DNA from: Robertkochia flava
GTDB lineage: Bacteria > Bacteroidota > Bacteroidia > Flavobacteriales > Flavobacteriaceae
Assembly: GCF_020166515.1 (NCBI RefSeq)
Contig: NZ_JAINZT010000002.1
Span: forward strand, 434,001-498,000
Reading direction: 5' to 3'
DNA length: 64,000 nt
In this document: positions 24,913 through 33,807 of the stretch, piece after piece
Layout of the letters: every line of letters starts with the position of its first letter
Numbering within the stretch: the stretch's first letter is position 1
Notes under the pieces: model-generated
What the model was told of the DNA's origin: nothing
Database searches by the model: none
What the model saw: the letters and a program-made list of their open reading frames with translations, nothing else
Made by a program: the position numbers and the translations under genes

Positions 24913-25620
24913 TTATTCTGCCCCGATTAACAGGTCGGTTCCCAGGTATTTTCCCTTGTTGGTATACCAAGCCCTGCTTTTTGGGATTTTCATGCCCTGA
25001 ACATCCATTGTTTCTTCGAGCAGGATATATTCTCCCTGGCCTGTGGTCTCATCCTTAAAGAATTGGTAAGCCTCCATGGCATAGGTCTCCGGATCAAAAT
25101 AAAAACACCACACGTCTTGCCCTACTTCCGGGTCATAATCTACTCTTACCACCAGATATTCCTTCCCCATAAAAGTTTTGCGCTCCACCTCTTCACCTAT
25201 CCTGCTTCCGGGATCCATGAGTTTCATGGGTAAGCCGTAGAGATAGGTGTAGTAATTCTTCATCATGGTGGTGCGTTCGCAGGTGCCGCGGTGCTTTTTC
25301 ATTTCTTCGGGAGTAAGATCGGTGACTCCGTTAAGGCTGAAGGTGCACTGGCCATCCTTCCATGTTCTGAAGGTTTGGGTGCTGTCTCTTTCGGTCTTCA
25401 GGGTAAAGGTGTTGCCGGGCAGATCAATAAATACTTCACTGTACCGCACAGACTGATCAGGGGTGGTCATTTCAATTTCCAGGGTGCCTTTAAACTGATC
25501 CCAGCGTTGTCCAGGGTCATGGTATTCTATGGCGCGTTCCAGAACCTGTTTGCCGTCGCTTATCGTATTACAGGAGGTCAATGCAATACTAAAGACAAGG
25601 AGAAGCGTTTTAAGATGCAT
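24913..25620 (-). CDS. DUF6503-like lipoprotein
   Basis: 235 residues with a lipoprotein signal (LVFSIALTSC, Cys18). The mature part begins AIEYHDPGQRWDQFKGTLEI and continues with alternating beta-strand-like segments (VFIDLPGNTFTLKTERD, YLVVRVDYDPEVGQDVWCFYF, MEAYQFFKDE). This matches my memory of DUF6503, a Bacteroidota lipoprotein family resembling LolA/LolB-like half-barrels that bind lipids; the fold is inferred. It converges with the preceding lipoprotein gene. Function unknown. Confidence 0.7.
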   Translation of the reverse strand: MHLKTLLLVFSIALTSCNTISDGKQVLERAIEYHDPGQRWDQFKGTLEIEMTTPDQSVRYSEVFIDLPGNTFTLKTERDSTQTFRTWKDGQCTFSLNGVTDLTPEEMKKHRGTCERTTMMKNYYTYLYGLPMKLMDPGSRIGEEVERKTFMGKEYLVVRVDYDPEVGQDVWCFYFDPETYAMEAYQFFKDETTGQGEYILLEETMDVQGMKIPKSRAWYTNKGKYLGTDLLIGAE

Positions 25621-25645
25621 AGGGTGTAATTTTACCCTCTAAAAT

Positions 25646-25676
25646 AAAAAAAGCGCCTTGATCAAGGCGCTTTTTT
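25646..25676 (-). terminator. Bidirectional terminator after the PiT transporter gene
   Basis: AAAAAAAGCGCCTTG-AT-CAAGGCGCTTTTTT is an almost perfect palindrome with A7 and T6 flanks, usable on both strands. Its expected role is to end the minus-strand porin-PiT transcript 6 bases past the stop. Confidence 0.9.
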
Positions 25677-25681
25677 GTGGA

Positions 25682-27949
25682 TTAATGCGTTGCCGTTTCC
25701 GGAACGGGGACTTTACTGTCGTATTCCTTATTGTAGAGCTCCATAAGATTCATCACAGCCTCGGCGAGGTCTTTGGTCTCCATCAGGAGACTAAAGTAAA
25801 GCGATGTGTTCTTAGGGCTTGACTCTTCGGTACGGGTTCTGGCGATCTGTTTCTGAACTTTTTCAGAAACCTTAGCCATTAGCGCTTCCTTGTTCTGCAA
25901 CAGTATTTCGATAGCTTCAAAGTCCTTATTGGTAAAGGCATCTTTGATGTTTGTAAACAGGTTTTCCATTTCCTGCTGCAATTCCAGAAGTTCGCGGGTC
26001 TGGTTGAACTTAAGTTTTCTGTGATTGTTATTCACGTGCTTATAGCTCGCCTTCCCGATGAATTCCAGAGACTGGCTCATGTCCTGAAGGTAACCCAGGG
26101 CCGTAATGTAGAAGTTGGATGCTCCCACACTCGATTCGTCCAGATTTTTGATAAAGTAGAAGATGTTGTCTCTCATCTCTTCCACTTCAGCGGTAAGTTT
26201 GGTTGTACCTTTTTTACTTTTCTTAAGCATCTTGAGATCTTCCTTTGAAAGTCCGATAATGGCATCGTTAAAGATCTTGTTACTTCTGCTTGCTACAGCG
26301 GCAATGTTTTCTGCACTCTCCTGGATAACCCCCTGGATAGAGCTGCTTTCAGCGCGCTTCAGGCTGTCAGCTTCCTTGTTGAGGGAGCTTTTCTTCTTGT
26401 AGGTAATGTAGTTGCGAACCAGCAATACTACTGCAAAGAATAAAAGGATCGCAATGGCGGCAGGTCCGCCAAGGTATATAATGTAGGCCATGATAGCGGC
26501 AGCGATGAATGCTGAGAATGCCGTAAAGAACCATCCTCCGATCACATTAAATACACCGGCAACACGGTATACAGCACTTTCACGTCCCCAGGCACGGTCG
26601 GCGAGGGAGGTACCCATGGCAACCATAAAAGTAACATAGGTAGTGGAAAGTGGTAATTTCATGGAAGTGGCAATAGAGATCAGTACCCCTGCGATCATCA
26701 GGTTCACAGAAGCTCTGATCATATCAAATACCGGAGCATCTTCCTTTTTCATCCCTTTTGCAAGGGCAGGTTTTTCAAATTGCCTGTTCATGGTGCTGAT
26801 GGCAGAAGCCGGTAATACAGCGCCGATGCCTTCGCTTATACGGGTACTGAAACGAACGATACCACGAGACAATGCGTTAGGCTGGAATTTTTCCTGACCT
26901 TCATCCTGTCTTGCAAGACCAAGTTCTGTCTCGGTTACGGTACGGGCTTTTTTAGAGAACCACAGGGTAAGTACCATCACGCCACCGGCGATGAAAAGCA
27001 GGAAGGGTTCGGTTGGTACTTTTTTGGCAAGGGTTTCCATAGAGTAGCTGTCTGCAGCAACTCCTGAAGCTGTCCAGGCTTCAAAAGAGTGGTAGGCAGC
27101 CATTGGCACCCCGATAAAGTTGACCAGGTCGTTTCCGGCAAAAGCCAGGGCAAGACCGAAGGTTCCCATAATGATAACGAAGGTAAGGACGTTTTTCTTG
27201 AACAAGCTGCTGTAAAGCTGAGAGAACAGCGTCCAGAATACAAAGCTTCCTCCGATAATATACAGTTCATTTCCGGTCAGGTATCCTTTCAGGTCATCGT
27301 AGTAAGGAGTCCCTTTTAATCCCTTCATAAAGATGAAGTAAGTGATGGCAGTCAATGCGATCCCTCCGAAGATAGCGCCAAAGTGCTTGATCTTCTTCTC
27401 GTACTGGAATGAAAAGATCAAACGGGAAATAAATTGCACCAGGGCACCTACCGAAAACGCGATCACCACAGATAACAGGATCCCGGAAATGATCATCAGA
27501 GCCTTATCAGAATTGATGTAGTTTCCTAAGTCAGCAAGCGTTTCGGTTTCTGAAGCACCAATCTTGATAAGCGCCATGGCTACCGCAGCACCGAGCAGTT
27601 CGAATACGATCGATACCGTAGTGGAAGTGGGCATCCCGAGGGTGTTAAAGAAATCCAGTAAGAGAATATCGGTGATCATTACGGCCATAAAGATGATCAT
27701 GATCTCACTGAACATGAACTGTTCAGGGATAAAGATCCCTTTTCGTGCAACTTCCATCATTCCGCTGGAGAATACTGCTCCGAAAAAGATCCCTAAACTC
27801 GCAATGATCATAATGGTCTTAAAGGAGATTGCCTTGGAACCAATAGCTGAGTTCAGGAAGTTAACCGCATCGTTACTTACCCCAACCACAAGGTCGGCGA
27901 TAGCCAGAATGGCCAGGGCAACGATCATGAGTAAATAAATGTTTTCCAT
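25682..27949 (-). CDS. Inorganic phosphate transporter, PiT family, with C-terminal PhoU-like domain
   Basis: 755 residues from the ATG at 27949 (MENIYLLMIVAL). Residues ~1-520 are a PiT permease: VVGVSNDAVNFLNSAIGSKA and the second-half repeat AFAGNDLVNFIGVPMAAYHS are the paired GxNDxxN signatures, with about 11 helices. Residues ~540-755 are helical and charged (SSIQGVIQESAENIAAVASR, FYFIKNLDESSVGASNFYIT, LYFSLLMETKDLAEAVMNLM), resembling PhoU/DUF47 proteins that are usually encoded as a separate pit accessory gene. Family function is low-affinity phosphate (or metal-phosphate) symport. It follows the porin by 41 bases and shares its Pho-box-like promoter. Confidence 0.9.
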   Translation of the reverse strand: MENIYLLMIVALAILAIADLVVGVSNDAVNFLNSAIGSKAISFKTIMIIASLGIFFGAVFSSGMMEVARKGIFIPEQFMFSEIMIIFMAVMITDILLLDFFNTLGMPTSTTVSIVFELLGAAVAMALIKIGASETETLADLGNYINSDKALMIISGILLSVVIAFSVGALVQFISRLIFSFQYEKKIKHFGAIFGGIALTAITYFIFMKGLKGTPYYDDLKGYLTGNELYIIGGSFVFWTLFSQLYSSLFKKNVLTFVIIMGTFGLALAFAGNDLVNFIGVPMAAYHSFEAWTASGVAADSYSMETLAKKVPTEPFLLFIAGGVMVLTLWFSKKARTVTETELGLARQDEGQEKFQPNALSRGIVRFSTRISEGIGAVLPASAISTMNRQFEKPALAKGMKKEDAPVFDMIRASVNLMIAGVLISIATSMKLPLSTTYVTFMVAMGTSLADRAWGRESAVYRVAGVFNVIGGWFFTAFSAFIAAAIMAYIIYLGGPAAIAILLFFAVVLLVRNYITYKKKSSLNKEADSLKRAESSSIQGVIQESAENIAAVASRSNKIFNDAIIGLSKEDLKMLKKSKKGTTKLTAEVEEMRDNIFYFIKNLDESSVGASNFYITALGYLQDMSQSLEFIGKASYKHVNNNHRKLKFNQTRELLELQQEMENLFTNIKDAFTNKDFEAIEILLQNKEALMAKVSEKVQKQIARTRTEESSPKNTSLYFSLLMETKDLAEAVMNLMELYNKEYDSKVPVPETATH

Positions 27950-27990
27950 AGTAGTCAAATTAAAAATGCTTATTAGCAATTAGTCTGTTA

Positions 27991-29193
27991 TTAGAAGTGG
28001 AAATCCAGTTGAAGTCTCCACATAAGCCTGTCATTATTAGCTTCAAAATCGGTGTAAGATACGTCGGTTTGCAGCTTAAGTTTGTGGCCAACAAAATACT
28101 TTGAAAGTCCGAGAGTGTACTGGGTTTCCTCTCCGATGCCTGTTATGGCTTCATCCAGGGCAACGTTGGAGTATCTTCCTGTGATTTCGTAATCGTTCTT
28201 GAACAGGTATCCTGACATCAGGTTCAATCCGTCTCCAACCAAAACCACGTCTCCGGTAGCGGTGCCATCCAGGTTAAGGGCAACTGGGGTGTCGGCATCT
28301 CTTTTAGCATATTCTCCCATAAAGGAAAAACCTTTGTATTTGAACATCATGTCTGCAAAAAACGTGTTGATATCGGTCTCATGGAATCCGTAATCTGTTA
28401 CCATGTAGCTTCCCATATTGCTTCGGGTACGTACCGCATCCTTGTTCATGTCGTAGGTGGCAGCAACCATCAGTTTTGGGGTTTCCTGTCTGTCAAGGGC
28501 AGCACCTTTGTAATCGCCTTTGTTTGCAAATTTCCCGAAAGGCAGGATCTCGATGCGTCCGGTGTACTGGTGTCCTCCGAGGTTTCCGGTGGTTACGTTT
28601 CGTCCTTCTCCCTGAGATACGGCAAGTTTTTCCCGGATCAGAAAGGAGTTGCCAAATGTGATGTGGTGTCTTAACTGCAAGCCCATATCACGGTCAATAT
28701 TGAATCGCGAGTTCACGATGGAACGGTCTACCAGTTGCAGGTCTGCGGAGGAGATCACACGTTCGATGTTCCCGGGAAGCTTGGTTTGACCGGCCCATAA
28801 TTCGAAGTTCTCCCAGAAGTTGTACTTGATAACTGCGTCCATGATAAACCGTGGGGCGTTGTTGGTAAAGGCAGAGGTGCCTCCCATATCTCTGTTGGAA
28901 AGCCCGAACTCCATCTTATAGGTGATCTTAGGGCTGTACAGGTGTCCTTTGAACTTTAACCTGGAACGTCTGATAAGGTTGTTGTTTTGGGGGTTCTCGA
29001 AAGTTCCGTCGTTGTCGGTCCAGGTTGTGGTGGAAAGCAATTGTACACGGGCAGAAAAATTCATGCTCCAGGTACTGTCCTGACCAACAATGTTTAAAAG
29101 TCCTTTTCCGAATTTTGGGGCTGTTACTTCCTGAGCATGCATAGCAGCTGGAGAAAGTAGAAACAGCATGATAACTGTAGCTAAATATCTCAT
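27991..29193 (-). CDS. Phosphate-selective porin (OprP/OprO-like)
   Basis: 400 residues from the ATG at 29193 (MRYLATVIMLFLLSPAAMHA), which gives a proper signal peptide; the extra nine residues of the longer frame do not. The mature chain is a beta-barrel with alternating aromatic/polar strands (WSMNFSARVQLLSTTTWTD, YKMEFGLSNRDMGG, MFKYKGFSFMGEYAKRDAD) and ends in WRLQLDFHF, the C-terminal Phe of outer-membrane proteins. Similarity is to Porin_O_P. Operon with the PiT gene argues that it admits phosphate or polyphosphate. Confidence 0.88.
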   Translation of the reverse strand: MRYLATVIMLFLLSPAAMHAQEVTAPKFGKGLLNIVGQDSTWSMNFSARVQLLSTTTWTDNDGTFENPQNNNLIRRSRLKFKGHLYSPKITYKMEFGLSNRDMGGTSAFTNNAPRFIMDAVIKYNFWENFELWAGQTKLPGNIERVISSADLQLVDRSIVNSRFNIDRDMGLQLRHHITFGNSFLIREKLAVSQGEGRNVTTGNLGGHQYTGRIEILPFGKFANKGDYKGAALDRQETPKLMVAATYDMNKDAVRTRSNMGSYMVTDYGFHETDINTFFADMMFKYKGFSFMGEYAKRDADTPVALNLDGTATGDVVLVGDGLNLMSGYLFKNDYEITGRYSNVALDEAITGIGEETQYTLGLSKYFVGHKLKLQTDVSYTDFEANNDRLMWRLQLDFHF

Positions 29194-29216
29194 GTAGGTA
29201 TTAGTTTTTGTCGGGT

Positions 29217-29262
29217 GCAAAGAACTTTTTTATATGTTAACTGAATGTAAAGTGAGTGTTAT
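29217..29262 (-). promoter_or_regulatory. Pho-box-like tandem repeats and promoter of the porin-PiT operon
   Basis: Read on the minus strand: ATAACAC (29262-29256), TTTACAT (29251-29245), TTAACAT (29240-29234), each start exactly 11 bases from the next, with 4-base spacers TCAC and TCAG. The promoter-proximal repeat ends 8 bases before GTTCTTTGC (29225-29217), which fits the TTTG half of the -7 element, 24 bases before the porin start. Seven-base repeats with 4-base spacers replacing the -35 region is the architecture of PhoB boxes. The assignment to a PhoB homologue is inferred. Confidence 0.5.
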
Positions 29263-29305
29263 TAAAGGATATTCTTTTTAAAAGGTAAGTGCTTATAAAA
29301 GAAAA

Positions 29306-29330
29306 GGGTTACCTGGCCAACCGGTAACCC
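29306..29330 (-). terminator. Minus-strand hairpin in the porin-dgt intergenic region
   Basis: GGGTTACC pairs with GGTAACCC; on the minus strand it is followed by TTTTCTTTT, like a weak terminator. It lies upstream of the porin promoter and has no gene ahead of it on that strand, so either it insulates the operon from upstream antisense transcription or it ends a short RNA. The rest of 29263-29541 is AT-rich; I see only an inverted repeat TGAGGC/GCCTCA (29394-29420) and a weak -7 for dgt (TATATTGC, 29515-29522). Confidence 0.4.
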
Positions 29331-29541
29331 CAATACTTCATTAAAGTCGACAAAAACTATTAATACTAATGAAATATTTAATAGTCTTAAGACTGAGGCA
29401 AAAATGTAGCTTTAGCCTCAAGCAAAGGTTTCCGGAATATTATTTTAATATTAATTCGATTTTTTTCCGGGGCTTTTTTCCTTTCAATGCGATCCTTTTT
29501 TCAGGAAGACAATAGTATATTGCAGTACCTAAAACCGAACT

Positions 29542-30888
29542 ATGAACTGGGAACAACTCTTGTCTCTGAAACGTTACGGAGACACCTTTAAAAGGATCAG
29601 AAAAGAACAGGATGAAACCCGCCTTGGATTTGAGGTGGATTACGACAGGATCATTTTCTCTTCCGCATTCCGGAGTCTTCAGGATAAGACCCAGGTCATA
29701 CCGCTTTCCAAGACCGATTTTGTACATACGCGGCTTACCCACAGCCTGGAGGTTTCTGTAGTGGGGCGTAGTCTTGGAAGGGCCGTTGGGAAGGCGGTGC
29801 TGGAAAAACACCCTTACCTGGCTGAGGTTTACGGATACCGGTTTAATGATTTTGGCGCTATCGTGGCCGCTGCTGCTTTAGCCCATGATATTGGGAATCC
29901 GCCCTTCGGGCACAGCGGGGAAAAGGCCATAGGAGAATTTTTCTCTAATGGAAATGGCAGAAAGTATCAGGAGTTGCTGTCTGAGAAACAGTTTCAGGAC
30001 CTGGTTGATTTTGAGGGGAACGCCAACGGGTTAAGTATTCTTACCGAAACCCGCCAGGGAATTGAAGGCGGACTTCGGCTAAGCTATGCCACCCTGGGGG
30101 CCTTCATGAAATACCCGAAAGAATCCCTTCCGAAACGGCCCACGAACCGGATCGCGGATAAGAAATACGGTTGTTTTCAGTCGGAACGGAATGTGTTCAA
30201 AGACGTGGCAGAGGAACTGGGCCTTATGCCTGCCGGGAACACAAAAGAAGAGCTTTCCTATTGCCGGCACCCTTTAACCTTTCTGGTGGAAGCCGCAGAT
30301 GATATCTGCTATACCATTATCGACTTCGAAGACGGGATCAACCTTGGTCTTATAGGGGAAGAGTACGCCCTGGAATACCTGATCAATCTGGTTCGGGATT
30401 CCATTAACACGAAAAAATATCATGCCCTGAGCAGCAGGGAAGACCGTCTGGCTTACCTGAGGGCGTTATCCATAAGTACCCTGATCAATGATGCGGTACG
30501 TATTTTCCTGGAAAATGAAGAGGCGATCCTGGCCGGGGAATTTCACGTCTCCCTGTTGGAGCAATCGAAGTTCAAGGCACAGATCGACGATATTATAAAG
30601 ATCAGTATTTCCCATATTTATCAGAGCCAGGAGGTGGTGCAAAAGGAAATAGCCGGGTATCGCATTTTAAACACCCTGCTGGATATATTCTGCGGAGCAG
30701 TGATGCGGGATTATGAAGGCAAACCCACCAATTACGATAAACTTATTCTGGAGATGTTGCCTCAGCGTTTCCGGGAAGCCGGAGATCCTTATGGAAAACT
30801 ACTCCGGGTGTCTCAGTTTGTTGCGGGACTAACCGATGGGAAAGCCCTGCTTATCTTTAATAAGATCAACGGACAGTCATTGCATTAG
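29542..30888 (+). CDS. dgt: Deoxyguanosinetriphosphate triphosphohydrolase-like protein (dGTPase)
   Basis: 448-residue HD-domain enzyme that splits dNTPs to nucleoside and triphosphate. RKEQDETRLGFEVDYDRIIF is the family start; THSLEVSVVGRSLGR, AAALAHDIGNPPFGHSGEKA (HD pair) and EAADDICYTIIDFEDGI supply the metal and catalytic residues. Length and motifs fit the bacterial dGTPase-like group 2. It is convergent with the DUF3078 gene, overlapping its end by 4 bases. Confidence 0.92.
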   Translation: MNWEQLLSLKRYGDTFKRIRKEQDETRLGFEVDYDRIIFSSAFRSLQDKTQVIPLSKTDFVHTRLTHSLEVSVVGRSLGRAVGKAVLEKHPYLAEVYGYRFNDFGAIVAAAALAHDIGNPPFGHSGEKAIGEFFSNGNGRKYQELLSEKQFQDLVDFEGNANGLSILTETRQGIEGGLRLSYATLGAFMKYPKESLPKRPTNRIADKKYGCFQSERNVFKDVAEELGLMPAGNTKEELSYCRHPLTFLVEAADDICYTIIDFEDGINLGLIGEEYALEYLINLVRDSINTKKYHALSSREDRLAYLRALSISTLINDAVRIFLENEEAILAGEFHVSLLEQSKFKAQIDDIIKISISHIYQSQEVVQKEIAGYRILNTLLDIFCGAVMRDYEGKPTNYDKLILEMLPQRFREAGDPYGKLLRVSQFVAGLTDGKALLIFNKINGQSLH

Positions 30889-31907
30889 AAATCATAGGTG
30901 AGTCCCACGCCTAGCAATTGTTTCAGCTGGATCCTGGGGCCTACCGGAATGGTTTCTCCGGTTTCGCTGTCAATTTCGCTGAACTTCACATCGTTATCAT
31001 AGATGATGTGGGTGCCCAGGGTGGCTTTTACGTATTCATTCACCCGTAGTTCCAGATCCAGGATCCAGTTTACATCGATGTTTCCGAAGCTGTTCAGGTA
31101 GTCGGTATACAGGGTGAGCTTATTGGAAAGGAACATATTGTCATAGATCTTTCTCTGAAAGGAGTGAGAGATCAGGATACCGATCTCAGTAAGGACCTTT
31201 TGTCCGTTTCTCAATTTATTTCCAAGGCTATCAAAAGCAGCAGGTCGCACCCCGAAAGATCCGGCATCGGCAAGGTCCTGGTCCAGGACGAAAGTGGATT
31301 TTTGTGTCAGGGGAGAAATATAGAGGTTCACATCCTTATCGTCGGGGGAATATTCGGCACCAATACCCAGGAAGAGGTACCCCGGGGCCATAAATCGGGA
31401 AATGGGTTGCTCCCTGTCGGGGTATTTATAACCATTGGAGAACTGGGTGCTGAAATTTCCCTTTGCAGACATATACCAGTTGGAGAGAGCATCATGCCTG
31501 GCACCGAAGGTAGAGTTCAGCTGGATCGCGTCATCGCTCTTCCGGATTTTCTGACCTTCCTGAACGTTGATGCCGTAACGCATGATGAGCTCATTATTCC
31601 ATTGTACGTTTCGGTTCTTGTACCTCCGTCTGAACTCGGCCTTTAATAAGGTGGTGATGGCATTATTTCCCCCTGCATTCCAATTCACGAAAGCGATCTC
31701 ACTGAGGTCGAATCCCAGTTTATTAACGGTGGTCCATTTAGGGGGAGACGGCTGGTATTTGGCCAGCAATTGTTCCAGATTCAGCGTATCCCGCTTGATC
31801 ACTAATAAGGTGTCCTGTAATGGCTCTTCACCCAGGATCTCCTGGTCATTTTGTGCAATCAGGGTATTGCAACAAAAAACGAAGAGAAGGATTCTCCAAT
31901 ATTTCAT
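30885..31907 (-). CDS. DUF3078 outer-membrane-type protein
   Basis: 340 residues with a signal peptide (ILLFVFCCNTLIAQ) and beta-strand-rich body: FDLSEIAFVNWNAGGNNAIT near residue 65, YKNRNVQWNNELIMRYGINV, SNWYMSAKGNFSTQFSNGYK, FLSNKLTLYTDYLNSFGNID and a C-terminal QLLGVGLTYDF ending in Phe. These are signs of an outer-membrane beta-barrel; DUF3078 is the family I recognise. Function unknown. It lies 24 bases after dxs and is probably co-transcribed. Confidence 0.85.
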   Translation of the reverse strand: MKYWRILLFVFCCNTLIAQNDQEILGEEPLQDTLLVIKRDTLNLEQLLAKYQPSPPKWTTVNKLGFDLSEIAFVNWNAGGNNAITTLLKAEFRRRYKNRNVQWNNELIMRYGINVQEGQKIRKSDDAIQLNSTFGARHDALSNWYMSAKGNFSTQFSNGYKYPDREQPISRFMAPGYLFLGIGAEYSPDDKDVNLYISPLTQKSTFVLDQDLADAGSFGVRPAAFDSLGNKLRNGQKVLTEIGILISHSFQRKIYDNMFLSNKLTLYTDYLNSFGNIDVNWILDLELRVNEYVKATLGTHIIYDNDVKFSEIDSETGETIPVGPRIQLKQLLGVGLTYDF

Positions 31908-31931
31908 ACCGCATGTAGGTTAGTTCAGGGA

Positions 31932-33719
31932 TTACAAAACAGACAGAAGTTGTCTCAACTCCTGTGCCAAACTTCGCCCGTCAATCTTTAATTTATTATA
32001 CAATTCACTAATACTTCCTTGTTCTATGAATTCGTCCGGAATCCCTTTTAGGATTACCGGGTTGGTATACCGGTGTTCTGAGGCAAATTCCAGAACAGCA
32101 CTTCCCATCCCGCCTTTAATGGTGCCATCTTCCAGGGTAAGAACCAACTCGTGTTCCCGGAATACCTCATGCAGCATATTCTGATCCAGGGGTTTCAGAA
32201 AGCGGAGGTCGAAATGGGAGATCTGACTCACTTCTTTCTCTGATAGTAACTCCATAGCATCCTGAATATTGTATGCCATGGTTCCTATGGTTACAATGGC
32301 CAGGCGGGAACCTTTTCTTAAGATATCCCCCTTTCCGGTGGCTATGGTATTGAACTGCTTTTCCCAATCAGTGATCCGGCCTCTTCCCCTGGGGTACCTG
32401 ATGGCTATCGGATGCTCCAATCCCTTGGTCGCAGTATACAGTATATTTCTCAATTCAATAACATTGCGCGGAGAAAATATAATGAGATTTGGAATACACC
32501 TAAGGTAAGCCAGGTCGAAGACCCCGTGGTGGGTGGCGCCGTCATGGCCGACGAGTCCCGAACGGTCCAGACAAAAAATCACAGGGAGGTTCTGCAGGGC
32601 TACATCGTGAATAACCTGGTCATAGGCCCGCTGCAGGAAGGTCGAATAGATATTACAAACCGGGATCATTCCGTTTGCCGCCATTCCTGCTGCCAGGGTT
32701 ACAGCGTGCTGCTCTGCAATACCCACGTCGAAGGCTCTTTCGGGATAGGCTTTCATCATCATGTTCAGGGAGCTTCCCGTGGGCATGGCGGGGGTAATAG
32801 CAGTGATCTTTTCATTAAATCCGGCCAGTTCGGTAAGGGTACGTCCGAAGACATCCTGGAACTTTGGAGGCAGGCCTTCTTCATTTTTTGGTAATAACTT
32901 CCCGGTGCGGGCATCAAATCTCCCGGGGGCGTGATACAGCACCTGGTCTTCCTCTGCCTTTTTCAGGCCTTTTCCTTTGGTGGTGATCAGGTGAAGGAAC
33001 TGCGGGCCTTTGCAATGGCGCAATCGCTCCAGTTCCCTGAGCAGGGCCGGGAGGTCATGTCCATCTACCGGACCCGAATATGCGATATTGAGTGCTTTAA
33101 TAATATTGGGCGCACCGGTATTCTTTTTTCGCTTTACCCGGGTGAGGTATTCTTTGAGAGCACCTACACTGGGGTCGATCCCAATGGCGTTATCATTCAG
33201 GATAATGAGGAGGTTGGCATCGCTAACCCCGGTATGGTTCAGTGCCTCAAAGGCCATTCCGCTTGCGATGGACGCATCCCCGATCACTGCGATATGCTTG
33301 CGTTCGTGATCGCCCTGGATCTTAGAGGCCATAGCCATTCCCAGGGCAGCCGAAATGGAGGTGGAACTATGGCCGGTGCCAAAGGCATCGTAAATACTCT
33401 CTTCACGCTTGGGGAAACCGCTGATACCACCCAGCTGCCGATTGGTATCAAAAACCCCTTTCCTTCCCGTCAGGATCTTATGACCGTAGGCCTGATGCCC
33501 CACATCCCATATCAAAAGGTCATCGGGGGTATTGAAAATATAATGTAAGGCGATGGTTAGTTCCACAACACCCAGGCTGGCACCTAAATGACCTTCCTTG
33601 GTGGCTACGATCTCGATGATGAACTGTCGAAGTTCCCGTGCCAGATCGGTAAGCGTGGCGGGATCCAGTTTTCTCAGATCGGATGGATCGTTGATCGAGT
33701 CGAGCAAAGGCGTGTTCAT
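31932..33719 (-). CDS. dxs: 1-deoxy-D-xylulose-5-phosphate synthase
   Basis: 595-residue thiamine-diphosphate enzyme joining pyruvate and glyceraldehyde-3-phosphate, entry step of the MEP isoprenoid pathway. Motifs: FIIEIVATKEGHLGASLGVV, WDVGHQAYGHKILTGR, GDASIASGMAFEALNHTG and NDNAIGIDPSVGAL (ThDP/Mg site), and VTLAAGMAANGMIPVCNIYS in the pyrimidine-binding domain. Slightly shorter than the E. coli enzyme (620). The start MNTPLLDSINDPSDLRKLD is the usual one, although a -7 element ends only 4 bases upstream. Confidence 0.96.
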   Translation of the reverse strand: MNTPLLDSINDPSDLRKLDPATLTDLARELRQFIIEIVATKEGHLGASLGVVELTIALHYIFNTPDDLLIWDVGHQAYGHKILTGRKGVFDTNRQLGGISGFPKREESIYDAFGTGHSSTSISAALGMAMASKIQGDHERKHIAVIGDASIASGMAFEALNHTGVSDANLLIILNDNAIGIDPSVGALKEYLTRVKRKKNTGAPNIIKALNIAYSGPVDGHDLPALLRELERLRHCKGPQFLHLITTKGKGLKKAEEDQVLYHAPGRFDARTGKLLPKNEEGLPPKFQDVFGRTLTELAGFNEKITAITPAMPTGSSLNMMMKAYPERAFDVGIAEQHAVTLAAGMAANGMIPVCNIYSTFLQRAYDQVIHDVALQNLPVIFCLDRSGLVGHDGATHHGVFDLAYLRCIPNLIIFSPRNVIELRNILYTATKGLEHPIAIRYPRGRGRITDWEKQFNTIATGKGDILRKGSRLAIVTIGTMAYNIQDAMELLSEKEVSQISHFDLRFLKPLDQNMLHEVFREHELVLTLEDGTIKGGMGSAVLEFASEHRYTNPVILKGIPDEFIEQGSISELYNKLKIDGRSLAQELRQLLSVL

Positions 33720-33723
33720 AGCA

Positions 33724-33731
33724 CAAATTTA
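33724..33731 (-). promoter_or_regulatory. Predicted -7 element of dxs (leaderless?)
   Basis: Minus strand TAAATTTG, full consensus match, ending 4 bases before the dxs ATG at 33719; the RNA would start at or near the A of ATG. Confidence 0.5.
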
Positions 33732-33794
33732 CAAGGAGATTCGGATTGTACCTACCTTAATGACTTAAAATGGGATATAAAAACACTGAAATTG

Positions 33795-33802
33795 TATTTT
33801 TG
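33795..33802 (+). promoter_or_regulatory. Predicted -7 element of tadA (leaderless?)
   Basis: TATTTTTG, full consensus match, ending 5 bases before the tadA ATG at 33808. With the dxs element it forms a divergent promoter pair in an 88-bp gap. Confidence 0.5.
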
Positions 33803-33807
33803 TAATT

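Noticed and set aside
25621-25640. AGGGTGTAATTTTACCCT palindrome upstream of the DUF6503-like gene
   Set aside because: Only five paired bases at each end and directly at the start codon; too weak to call an operator.
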